From Naganishia liquefaciens (lineage: Eukaryota > Basidiomycota > Tremellomycetes > Filobasidiales > Filobasidiaceae), in the NCBI GenBank assembly GCA_013423385.1, contig BLZA01000030.1:620001-684000 (forward strand): 64,000 bases of DNA. The letters are read 5' to 3'. The notes under the pieces are model-generated. The model was not told where the DNA came from. It saw only the letters and a list, made by a program, of their open reading frames with translations, and did not search any database. Of the stretch, positions 1-9,791 are shown piece after piece (the stretch's first letter is position 1; each line of letters begins with the position of its first letter). A program made the translations under genes and the position numbers.

Positions 1-434
1 TGGAGCGGTATTGGGGTTGATCGCCATGTGAATACTTTCTGTTCGTTGTTATCGTCTCTCGCGCTGATACATTGATTCTCTCCGCGCATTTATAGCATTC
101 AAGCATTTCCGTATACCGTGCCGAGCTTTGTTCCTGACTTGTGGGATGTTCTGACACGGCATGCTTCAGATCCTGCGCCAATCGGCCCCGACATCCGGAA
201 GTGAGTGAAGATGGCCTTCAATCTTTATGTAAGCTTAGACTGACTCTGCTTGTAAGGTGCGCGGCTGCTTTCCGACAAACCCACACAGACTCCTGGCACG
301 AAGACAAGCTCAAATTCACTGAGGATCAATTATCCAATCTCAGTTTTGTTATTTCTGGAACGTCATACTGTGAGTATTCAGAGGCGTCGCGCAAGGCACA
401 TCGCTGAATATATCTTGCGCTCACAGACGCATGA
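1..434 (+). CDS. BLM10: Proteasome activator BLM10/PSME4 (PA200), C-terminal end only
   Basis: Three exons are visible (1-27, 96-200, 257-369) plus a short last exon (427-434); the 5' part lies outside the window. Joined, they read through a segment ending in DSWHEDKLKFTEDQLSNLSF and then SYYA before a TGA. This matches the conserved C-terminus of the PA200/Blm10 family, where a THxDxW...KFTEDQL block precedes the terminal YYA. In that family the last three residues form the HbYX-type tail that docks in pockets of the 20S proteasome alpha ring and opens the gate. All introns are GT-AG, and the last one splits the penultimate Tyr codon, so the docking tail exists only after correct splicing. 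Reading through that intron would instead give a longer unrelated tail. The family call rests on recalled motifs; the fragment is about 85 codons. Confidence 0.85.
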
Positions 435-1508
435 TGACTTTCGCGAGGAGGGATTGACGGAAGAGAATGCGTGTATCACTTTCATACTGTGAAGTCACAG
501 CAAAGCTCATGTAGGCCGGAACATATATAATCATCAATGCCGTCAACAAACTCCTCCTGCTTGACATCTCCGATTACAAATTCGCAAGAAGCCTTGTAAC
601 CCCCATCGGCCGGTTCCTGCAAGTCTTGTCGACGGTCAATCGAGCTACGTCCGGTGCACGATTTTCCATGTTCCATGCGGTTTGTCTGAGTTCATTCTGG
701 TTCGAGTAATCTCCATGATCCGCGGCCGTAAAGTGACAGTCGGACACCTCTCTTATTGATAAAGCGTACTCAGAAGCGCCACAAGTGGCCTATTCATATG
801 GCTTAGTGTAATTTCCGTCCGAGAACTCCTTCGTGCGCATTAAGCGTTCAAAATCTGTATAGCAAATCTCACATGGCCTTTTATGAAGGCTGTGCGACTG
901 GCTGAGCCTCCTCCAACTAATAAGTCGAGGACCTCATTGTTACAAAAGCGGGTAACAGAACAAGCAGAACAAGGATGATGTCATAACTTCGGAAATCGCC
1001 GCGGAGCGAAAGTGAGCCCTCGCTCCGATGGCTGCTCCGAAAGGAGGCCGGATGCATCCCAGGTCCTAGTGCCCCGGATTCCGGGTCTGCCATACAGCGT
1101 TTTCTGCCATACAGCGTTTGCCATACATATACATGACTCGCATGAACAGACGCGACGTCGACCGTACGGCATGTCATCATCATCGCTGATCGCGCAACCC
1201 GTCAGCTGATCGCCTCGCATCAGTCGCAACTTTCTTGTCTTTCGCCAATAGACCTCGACATTCCCCATCGGTTTTGCCTTGTTGATCGCGACCTGCGGCC
1301 TCGAACCGCCATATTCCTGCGAAAGTATCGTTCATTGTCGCCATCGCCAAATAGCATACCAGCCCATACGTCTCGCGATTCGTCGAACGAACCGAACATC
1401 GTTCCCTTCAAATAGCGTTAAGGCAACACCAGCACTTCTCGCGGTTTTTGGAATCCCTCGGCCCGGCGAATAGTTGGTCGGAGCTGCAGAAGCGGAAACG
1501 AGAGCATA
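435..1508. other. Intergenic, no supported gene
   Basis: About 1.07 kb between the BLM10 stop and the next start. Both strands carry only short frames (under 100 codons) with no recognisable motif and no convincing splice chain. The one visible structure is a short direct repeat at 1087-1119. Confidence 0.5.
1087..1119. repeat. Two perfect tandem 16-nt copies
   Basis: CTGCCATACAGCGTTT occurs at 1087-1102 and again at 1104-1119 (17-nt period). A partial third copy, TGCCATAC, begins at 1119. It is non-coding, about 400 nt upstream of the next start. Replication slippage is the simplest explanation. Confidence 0.8.
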
Positions 1509-2337
1509 ATGTCAAGCCTGCCAGACACAGGTCGTACGAAACAGGAGCAAGACCTGCAAACTCCTCGTCCGGTCGAGCAGCAATGGTCGCAGGAAGAGTC
1601 TGTGTCGTCATCGCCGTCGGGCCGTGATTCAGTGTCAATGCATTCTCAGCGGAAATCATTTTCGTCTCTCTCTGCTCCCTCAGTGGCTTCGTTTTCGTCG
1701 GATGACCATTCCGAAGTCGGAGAGTTACCAGTGGACCCCGGGGGGGCAGGGGATGTACGTGTGCGGACGGAGACGCAGAGCTCGAGCAACAGCGGAAACA
1801 TGCCGGCCGAGAAGAACAGCAATACCTCCGAAGAGGATCTTGAAGGAATGCAGAAGCAGTTAGCGGATCTGGCTGTCAGGTCAGATCTGGATGTCAAGTC
1901 AGATCAACAAGCAAGCAACATTACGTATCAGGAAGAGGAGGACGAGGACTCATATCTGAATGATCCCCTCATCAAGTACACGTTGGATTTGCACGACTAC
2001 ACTGTAAGTGTTCCCGTAGTTATCTTCGCCATCAGCCCCGAGCAAACGGCTTCTTGTCCAGAAACGCCTGTACATCGAGGCCCGCATAGCGCACGAGAAA
2101 CTACAAAAGGAGAGGAGCCGTGGGGGCAAGGCGGGTCGCAGTGGCAGTCAGTTGATTCCCAGTCCTCTTGCTCTTGGCCTCGATCGATTTGTTGATCAGC
2201 TTGGAACTTACAGTCGAAGCTATGGGAAGGAAAACAGCAGCAACGCCTCGTTACTAGAAAGAGTCGGCTGGTCCGATGTCGACATCGATCTGCAAACACC
2301 CAAGCTCCTGAGTCGACTTGACTTCCTGTATTCCTAG
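1509..2337 (+). CDS. Serine/acid-rich hypothetical protein
   Basis: Two exons (1509-2003 and 2062-2337) joined by a 58-nt GT-AG intron give about 256 residues. The first half is low complexity: Ser, Gln and Glu rich with several SSS runs, probably disordered. An acidic patch (EEEDEDSYLNDPLIKYTL) ends exon 1. Exon 2 begins with a charged, probably helical stretch (RLYIEARIAHEKLQKERS) and ends with DLQTPKLLSRLDFLYS. The predicted splice keeps the frame open to a stop at 2335-2337, which supports the model. I do not recognise the family and assign no function. It is convergent with the glutaredoxin gene. Confidence 0.65.
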
Positions 2338-2601
2338 CATTGCATGTCCAACTTCTCCGACATTGTCGGCGGACGAGGCAAAGTAGCACACGCCCATCAC
2401 TGTATCCTTTCTTAAACGATTGCGGCAATAAGACTCGTTGTAGCGAAGAAGTTGTAATCAAGTGCCGCGCATGAGCAAGACCTTACTTTCAGTGTACGAT
2501 GGTCATAACATCAAAGTCGGACGGCCCGCAACTCCTTCTATACTATCCTTGCGTTGGATCTTATGTATCTACAACCGACTATGTGGTTGTTGCTGTTCGA
2601 T

Positions 2602-3245
2602 TCAAGCCTTCTTGGCAGCTTTGAGCTTCTCGTTGAGCTTCTCACCCTTGAGCGCCTGTACGTCGGAGTTTCCCCCGATGAATTCCTGTTTGCAAGCAAG
2701 CAATGTTGAACGAAGCACTTCATGGCCTGAACGTCGTACTCACCTGGTTGATAAAGACCTGAGGGACGGTCCTCTGGCCGTATTCCTGAGCAATGTAGGC
2801 CTGGATGTCGGAACCCTCGTCGATCTGATCCAACCTTGAAGACAGCTTTCAACGGGCGTTATTCGGTGAAAGTATTTGTAAAGCTTACTCGATGACCTTG
2901 TACTTCTTGCCATCCTCAAGCTTGCTCTCGAGCTCCGAAAAGAGCTTCTTGGTGGCCGAGCAGTACTAGAGGAAGCAAAAACAAGCGTCAGCAATGCCTG
3001 AGATTTGACAATGTAGCATCGCTGCTTACAGGGCAGTAGCTCTTGGAGAATACCATGACAAAGTTGTCCTGGATCTCCTTCTGCACGAGTTGCTTGGCGC
3101 CCGACATATTGACCGGAGATGAGGTTGAAAACGTGGAAGAGAGTGAAGAACCTATTTTGGCGTTTGAACGAACTTGCTTGAACAAGGTCGTGCGAGTGAA
3201 ACTACGAGGAATGGAATTTCTTGTGACAGAAAGCACGGTGAACAT
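2602..3245 (-). CDS. GRX1: Dithiol glutaredoxin (CPYC), possibly dual targeted
   Basis: Four exons on the minus strand. The first intron (2966-3029) falls inside the active site: exon 1 ends in SKSYCP and exon 2 starts YCSATKKLF, which together give the CPYC redox site. Later exons carry TVPQVFI (the cis-Pro glutathione-binding loop) and EFIGGNSD (the GG-S/D glutathione site), so it should reduce glutathione-mixed disulfides. From the internal Met near 3107 the protein is about 107 residues, the normal size. An in-frame upstream ATG at 3245 adds 46 residues rich in Arg, Ser and Thr with almost no acids, which looks like a mitochondrial presequence. Yeast Grx2 uses two starts in this way. The family call is strong; dual targeting is an inference. 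Confidence 0.9.
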
Positions 3246-3602
3246 TCGATGCGAGGAGAAGGCGTGGGCAAGGCTGTTGAGAAGGACGTTGTCAATCGTC
3301 ATATATGCCATCACGCACGCGGGCGCTGCCATCGGGATTAGCAAGCAGATGCGTCCAGCAAAAGCCGGGAGGTGCGCCCGAAGATCATACCCGACAAGAT
3401 GTGGTGGCCAAGGTGCAAAGAATGCGATGACGCAGTACACGGGCCGAATTTACAATCAACGTGGCATCGGACCACCATCACTGCTGTTCAGCATGCACGG
3501 AGGAGTCCAGGTGGCCGAGTCGACGACTACATGTAGATAAAAAAGTATGACCATGTTACTGCGATGACGGTCTTATACGCTTGACAACTATAAAAATTCG
3601 AT
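3246..3602. other. Upstream region of the glutaredoxin gene
   Basis: About 360 nt between the glutaredoxin start and the stop of the next minus-strand gene. I see no coding potential of note and no confident stress-response element. Confidence 0.4.
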
Positions 3603-4887
3603 TCAAAGGGGTTTCTCTGCACAGACTGCGCCTTTCATTTCTCGGCAGCAAGAGCGTTTCCTTTCCCGAGAGGCCACCCTCCCTTTGATTGTCCGTCGTG
3701 GTATCAAGCCAGCACTCCTCTTCTTCTTGCTAGCGGCATATTGACGAGCCTGTTCTCGTGCTCGTCTGGCATTCTCGACTGCATCGATCATCTCCGGCGT
3801 GTAAGTCGTCTTCGCTCGGGCTGCGTCCCGTTCAAAGTATGTCGAAATGACTTCAACGTGTCGGAGGTGCCTTTCCGTGAAAGATAGATCCCCTTCCTCG
3901 CTCCCCGTCGTGGGTCTCCCCCGAGTCTTTGGGCGGCGCTTTCCGTTCCCAGCGACATCGCTCGAAAGAAAGTCGAGTCCGAGATCCTTCCAGAAGTCGT
4001 ATTCGACGACCATATCATGGGCCCATTGTCGATGTTGCTCTTGGCTTTCTCGTCGTCGATCTCTCCGTTTAACGCGGTCATCGATCATCATCGAAAGCGA
4101 GAGCGGCTGCGGTTTCATTCGCGGAAGAGCGATGTTGAAAAGGGTCGGAGCGAGAAATGACGGATGGACTCGCGGATTTGGGCCATCTCGTGAACTCTTT
4201 TCCTTCTTCTTCTTCTGCTTTGTGAAATAATACGGTGTGAGCCGTATTCAACTCGGCATCATCTTGCTTACTATACGCTTGAGTTTTTTGGATTTGCGGT
4301 CCGCATCGCGGATCATTAGGGTTTTTCGCTGATCTCTGAGTTTTTGCATGGACTCATGATTTCCCTGTAGAGCTCTGTCGAATTCGTCCAATAGCTGTGT
4401 GTGTATGACTTGAGTACAGGCATGGCTCCCCTGCGCCCTGGACATGACTTACCTCAAATTGGACGAGTAACCAGTCGCGGACACGCTTATATCCTTGTGC
4501 GCCCGAATTCTTCTTCCAATGCCTTCGAACGTACTTGGTCAATGCGATGTGAGCCGCCGACTGCTGGGAAGCTGAATGTTGCATTAAGGATTCGCCCTTC
4601 TCCGAAGTCTCGGTTCTTGCCAGAAGATTATCGACTATACGGGCGCTGCGTATCAAAGGACGATAAAGTGACCATTTCGTCGGTACCGTATGATCCTTCC
4701 TCCTAGATAAGACTTGCTCAAAGACAGGCTTCGGCGCCAATTTGTCGTTCTCGAGTTGATCATTGAAGAGCCTCGCACGTGTCGGATGATTGAGTGAATA
4801 GCAATCAAGATTGAGACGCGTTGTCACCGGAGTGTTTGGTATGATCGGGAGGATGGACTGCTTGATTGGCCAGTAACGGGCAGACAT
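3603..4887 (-). CDS. Long LYR-motif (Complex1_LYR-like) mitochondrial protein
   Basis: Three exons (4453-4887, 4272-4394, 3603-4214) with introns of 58 and 57 nt give about 389 residues. The start is the ATG at 4887; a GTG lies one codon upstream. The segment KWSLYRPLIRSARI places L-Y-R at residues 74-76, the hallmark of LYR proteins, which act in the mitochondrial matrix with acyl carrier protein to assist Fe-S delivery or assembly of respiratory complexes. A long basic, helical C-terminal half follows, with APTLFNIALPRMKPQPLSLS and later charged helices. Typical LYRM proteins are only about 100 residues, so this is a long fungal variant and the exact client cannot be named. Confidence 0.7.
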
Positions 4888-5133
4888 CACATTTTCGGTT
4901 TCCTGGCAAGCAAGATCTGAGGGACGGCATCAAACAAGATGTTGAAACCAAGAGACTGAAGTGGAGGTGGGTTGGGTGCGCCCCATTTGCGATGGCGTGT
5001 CTCAGGCTTCGCCCCCGATGACTGCCGCTCGGCAGATGTCGTGAAGGGTTCTGCTTATAATTCTACTTTCGTGCTGCTCTGACACCACCGCTGTAACAGT
5101 TGAATCCTCGCCAACAAGATCACACCCGTCACG

Positions 5134-7763
5134 ATGCTGCCTCAGGAAGAGCTTCCCATCTTGGAGGCCCTGGTCAAGTGAGCGCCGCGAATCGAATTGA
5201 CTTATCCGGAACTGACACAACCTTTACAGCATCAAGCATCGCCTCACAGCATTGAAAAAGGTAAGCATAACTGCGGCATCGCAGAACTCCCATGGCTCAT
5301 CGTGCTACTCAGGATACTTCGACCTTTGTACGCGCCAAAGATGTTATGTCGATCTATAGCGCCGTCGCTCGTGAAGTGACGAAACTCAACGACATTAGAG
5401 ACCGCCAGACACAGGAAGGCATGATCACCAGTACCTCCACGGCAATCTCAAGCGAAAATTCTGGACCATCGAGTGCGTCGTCTCGCTTCCAGACGAATGG
5501 CAATGGCGGAAAAACGCGAGCAAGGAGCAGGAGCACGGACGATCACGGCAAGGGAACAGATGCGGAAGACGCGGATAAGCTCAGTCGACGATTATCGACT
5601 TTGTCCACAACTTCCACTGCGACTGCTCGAGCTACCGGGCAGGGTAATATGGTGTCTGGAAGAGATATGACGGCTTCGCCCGTAGAAGAGGATGAAGAGG
5701 AGGAGGAGAAGGAGGAGGAAGAGGAGGAGGAATTGCTTTCGGAATCCGCTTCGGCGGTCTCATCTCGAGTAGCCTCGGTGCTGTCTACGCCTGCGGAGGA
5801 GAGGAGCGCGCAACTAGAGGCTTTTCATTCTCGCGAGGGATACGATACTGGCTTCGGTACTCCGACGGCTACAACACCAGCTCTCTCGCCGCAGCCGACT
5901 TCGAATCAAGGGGACACCGCTGCATCCAGGCAGCGAGAATCGTCTTCGTCGTCCGGTGTAGATGTCGACGTTGACGTTGATCCCTCCCTCTCAAAGGCTA
6001 TGCCGAGTCAACACATGTCACAGGTCGAGGTCAAACCACCTTCGGAGACCAACAGAGTGGATCAGGTATTGAACGATGTCTTCAACCTTTTGAGCCTGTT
6101 CTTCTTGACGATCGGCAAGACGAAGGAAAGCCCGGGAACATATTGTCAGATCGCTAGTATGAGGGTACGTCCCTTCGTGCTATCTTCTGCGAGCAAAAGT
6201 TGATTTTAAAGTTGTTAGCAACTGTTGGATCACATGAATCAGTCAGGTATCTACACGCAGGCAGACCTTCAGCCATTCGCACAGAGATTGCAGGTCTTAA
6301 AGCAGATTATAAAAAAGGACAAGGAGGAGGGTCGACATCCACCAGCGATAGTCAAGTTGATGATGCGCAAGCTCGATGATAGTGGTAAGATCACGTCTCC
6401 TCGAGGTAATCTGACCAAGGCTAATCATGCGAACTCGATAGAACGCTTGCTACAGACACTGCTTAAGTCTCTGTCGGTACTATCGGTCGAATTGGTTCCT
6501 CTGCATCAGCGGCTGGTCTCGATCCGACGTCAGCTCGTTGCCATTGCCGCAAAGCTCAAGCCGTCGAAAGGCGAAATCAAGCCGCTTGTCGAAGAACTCA
6601 GAAGGATTGACACTTCGCGAGTGGATGGAAAGTTCTTGGGTCCCGGAGGCAGCTCTGTGCCGACTGGTCAAGCCATCCTGGTCGGTCTATTAGAGCAGTG
6701 TTTCGAGATTTGCCAGGATATTCGTGCCCGAGAAGGCGAGGAAAAGGTTGCGACGCCTCTCCGTCCGATCTGGGAACGATTGACAGAGATGCGTGCCCAG
6801 TTGGAGCGATTACGTGAGTGAATTCAGGTAACTCTGCTGGCAATCTCCCTGATCAAGACTTTGGGTAGAGCTGACACATCGTTGGACGCTGCGAGAAACG
6901 GACTTGTACAAGTAAGTCACAAGTCCGCCGTTTCTCAAGGCCAATATTGACATGTGGGAGGACAGTTATGCACAGTCCCTTCGCGAAATCGATCAAATGA
7001 GAGTTGACGGCAGCTTTGTCGATGCTGAAGGAAACAAGGTGCGCCTTGAAAGTCTGGGCAAACAGCACTGGCTGATGGTAGACTTGGCAATTATCTAGGC
7101 GGAAGGACAATACGTAGGTATTCTTAGTGTGAGTCTGAGTCTTTGTCGATCGCTAATAGGGATTGGAAACAGGTACTGCTATACCTTCTGCGTCGTTGTC
7201 ATGGTTTGATATACCGTCTCATCGCTGAGTCTGAGCCGATTTCGGAAGAATTGATGCCAATCGTGAGTCGCTGAAACAGCGGCTGTACCGATACCATTTT
7301 GACTTTCGGATCTTTGCAGGCGAACAAGCTCTCTACCGTCAAGAAATGCCTGAATGAGGTTCTCAAATATGGTGGTCCATTCAGCGCTCGAGATCTTTAT
7401 CCGGTTAGCAGCGTTGCGCATTTTCGTCGTTTTCTGAGACTGAGAATGTCCTTCTAGTATCATTTGGCTCTGCATCAGATCGACTCTTTGCGCAAGGACG
7501 GTAAATTCTTGTCAGAAGACGGCTCCATCCCGGAAGGACAGGCAATTCTTGTCGCGCAATTGAGCGAAGCTCATGAGATTTTGGAAATGCTAAAAGAAAG
7601 CATGGGAGACGAAGATGAAGACGATGATGACGAGGAGGAGAATGATGATGACGAAGATGAAGAAGGAGACGGGCACGACCAAGAAGCAGGAGAGGGTGAC
7701 CAAACCGTCGAAACATCTCGTCCGCTCCCGGTGCACAGAGCGACAGCGTCTGCGTCTGCATGA
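5134..7763 (+). CDS. DUF2408-type fungal protein with three-fold repeat
   Basis: A multi-exon gene starting ATG CTG CCT CAG at 5134; early exons are 5134-5177, 5230-5260, 5313-6164 and 6219 onward. It has roughly ten introns, one of them a likely 57-nt intron at 6385-6441 that keeps the frame if retained. The N-terminus (SIYSAVAREVTKLNDIRD) and the repeated motif are what I recall of the fungal DUF2408 family, whose function is unknown. The motif appears three times: LRRIDTSRVDGKFLGPGG near 6600, LREIDQMRVDGSF near 6985 and LHQIDSLRKDGKFLSEDG near 7480. Each is followed by a (P)xGQ turn and a hydrophobic helix. Between residues roughly 60 and 290 lies a disordered Ser/Glu-rich insert with an acidic run, and the C-terminus is a long Asp/Glu tract. 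Confidence 0.75.
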
Positions 7764-7829
7764 GGCTGAAATGAAATGAAAAATCAGGTTGTGAAGGCCT
7801 TCATCTTGTATAAGCATAATTCGGGCGTA

Positions 7830-8968
7830 TTATATGTGTCGTAAAGCTGCGATCTGCTGCTGTGCTTGATTCATGAATACAATAGGATATGCACTCATAT
7901 ACATTGTGCCTAAAGAATCGTCGTAAATGTAGACCACGATCTGAGATGAAGGCAAGTCTCCAATCAGCGGAAAGTAGCCAAGAGTCCACAAGACGTACGT
8001 AATCACGACGATAGAGGCTTCGATACATCCCCACAGAAACGGTACCCAGCTGAATACAGTACATTATCTATGGATTCCTCGCTCGTACCAAGATTACTCA
8101 CGTTGTCATCTCGAACCCCGTAGTATTGTATACGGCTGCGAGTACGAATCCGATGATTGTAGACATGATCAGTGCACTGGCCATGCCCCATAATGCCAGG
8201 AATATGAATGGCAGAAAGGCAAGATACATAGGGGCAGATTTTCGAGGACGCGCCCTATTCCGATGTGCGGATGGCGGCTTCGGATTCCTGAGGGGCGCTT
8301 CTCCATGCACCAGGAGCTCGCCATCCGCCGAGACCGACGGGTCAGCCGTAATATTTGTCTGGACCGAGCTGATCTGAATCGTTTCACCGGTTGATGTGAT
8401 GCCGACGACGCCGTTCCGGGAGGCTCTTTTATCTAGACGGCTGCTTGCAGACCCCGGTCGTTCCACTCGCTGCTCCGTTAAATCTCGGATTGGTTGCATT
8501 TCCATCCATTGTAAGTCCGAGTCTTTCTTCTTGGACCTCACTCTCAGTGAGAGCGACGACGTCGGCGAGAATAATGAAACCATCGTAAACCACAAGGCGG
8601 GCAAGCCGAAAATTAACGCATGAAATACCAGATGCCAGTATAACGTATATTCCCATACGTCTGAGGGAGCGAAAAGAATTGAATAGAGGTACATACAACT
8701 CAACCTGAAAGTAGACCCACCGATCGCTTCGAACAGAAAATTCCCAGGTAGTACGTCAGTGCCGTTTCCATTAGACCGACGCACGCCCCAGGTCGGCGTA
8801 TAAAGGCCGGGCCATTTCGGTGTAACATATCCCGGAGGTGCTTGCAACACGGTGTCCTGAACGTTATAGCAGGTAATGGAAACACGTTAAGGCGATCCTT
8901 GAAATGCGCTCTTTCTTTCATGGACTCACCCTATCCGATGGTGTCAAAATGGATTGTGCGGCACCCAT
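7830..8968 (-). CDS. Multispanning membrane protein with MGxxxS N-terminus
   Basis: Three exons (8930-8968, 8102-8856, 7830-8049) with introns of 73 and 52 nt give about 337 residues. It begins MGAAQSILTPSDR, which fits the N-myristoylation consensus (Gly2, small residue at 6). Hydrophobic stretches follow: LYWHLVFHALIFGLPALWF, then after a charged cytosol-like loop of about 110 residues MYLAFLPFIFLALWGMASAL and IMSTIIGFVLAAVY, and in the last exon PFLWGCIEASIVVITYVLW. That is four to five membrane segments. I do not recognise the family. Splice phases agree at both junctions. Its 3' end is only 66 nt from the convergent DUF2408 gene. Confidence 0.7.
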
Positions 8969-9254
8969 ATTAGTTCCGGCGATGAAGCATGTTGTGCGGT
9001 GACCTCGATCGTTCCACCGGTTCCACCGAGATAGATCTCTTGTCGCCAAAGGCCCTTCGCTAATGCTGTTTTGACACTTCAGATCACAACCCTCTGGCCA
9101 TACACGAATTGGGCAGACCAAGCAAGTCAGAGGTGGAGGTGTAGGTTGTGTACGTTGTCTGCTCAGCGATCGCATAGAATAAGCCGCAAGAGCGCCTGGC
9201 TCACCAAAATTGGAAAATCCTGTGTTGCCATGGAGAAAAAGCGGTGCATCCGAC

Positions 9255-9344
9255 ATCTCTATGGTGAAACGGTATCATGGTCGCTTGCCATTGCCTTAAC
9301 GGCTCAACCTGCGATCGGCAGGGGTTCGACTCCCCTTGGAGATA
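9255..9344 (+). tRNA. tRNA-Gly(GCC) with a 19-nt intron
   Basis: The cloverleaf folds by eye. The acceptor stem is ATCTCTA (9255-9261) with TGGAGAT (9337-9343) and discriminator A at 9344. The D arm is GTGA/TCAT. The anticodon stem is GTCGC (9280-9284) with GCGAT (9311-9315). The loop TTGCCA+T carries anticodon GCC at 9287-9289. The T arm is AGGGG TTCGACT CCCCT. An intron at 9291-9309 lies at the canonical 37/38 position and contains GGC, which can pair with the anticodon as in archetypal pre-tRNAs. The mature length would be 71 nt, as for yeast tRNA-Gly(GCC). The unusual point is A1-U72 as the first pair instead of the G1-C72 common in tRNA-Gly. Confidence 0.85.
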
Positions 9345-9347
9345 CTC

Positions 9348-9351
9348 TTTT
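9348..9351 (+). terminator. RNA polymerase III T-tract
   Basis: TTTT lies four bases after the tRNA discriminator base, as expected for Pol III termination. Confidence 0.7.
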
Positions 9352-9791
9352 GCTCTCTTCGACTCGTGCAATTCAACACAGTAGTTTATCACCCGTGCTA
9401 ATCAGCGTCTTTGATTTTTGCAGGTTGCAGACAATTTAGACAGCATCTATGTGGGTTTTCCATTATTGCAGCATTACATGAAGCTGTTTCAGTCGTTAAA
9501 AGCGTTCGATCGGTTATGCGACAGGGAATACACTGTGTCAAGGGCCTCTCTGGCCTTAGGTCGACTTCTACTCACGAAGCCACGATGCGCGAAATCCGTT
9601 TCATTCTCGCTCAAACGTCGCAGCGCTTGCAGCGAATGGGCCATTATCGATTCCTGCCCAATGACGCTTGAATGAGTATAAATCGAATCATGTCATCACC
9701 CAAGGAAGCAGATGACAGATAGCGCTCAATCTATTATAAGAGACACTCCGCTGCTAGTGGCGATACATGTCGAAAATCATCCCGGCATCTG
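9352..9791. other. Intergenic, no supported gene
   Basis: About 440 nt between the tRNA and the stop of the F-box gene. Short frames of up to about 86 codons exist on the plus strand, without motif or splice support. Confidence 0.4.

Noticed and set aside
2988-3440. A still longer glutaredoxin N-terminus beginning at 3440
   Set aside because: The extra 65 residues upstream of 3245 are not presequence-like and would use most of the promoter; the ATG at 3245 is the better long start.
8640-8700. A 44-nt intron in the membrane protein near STFR
   Set aside because: Splicing it would shift the frame away from the VWEYTLYWHLVF membrane segment; the unspliced reading is better.
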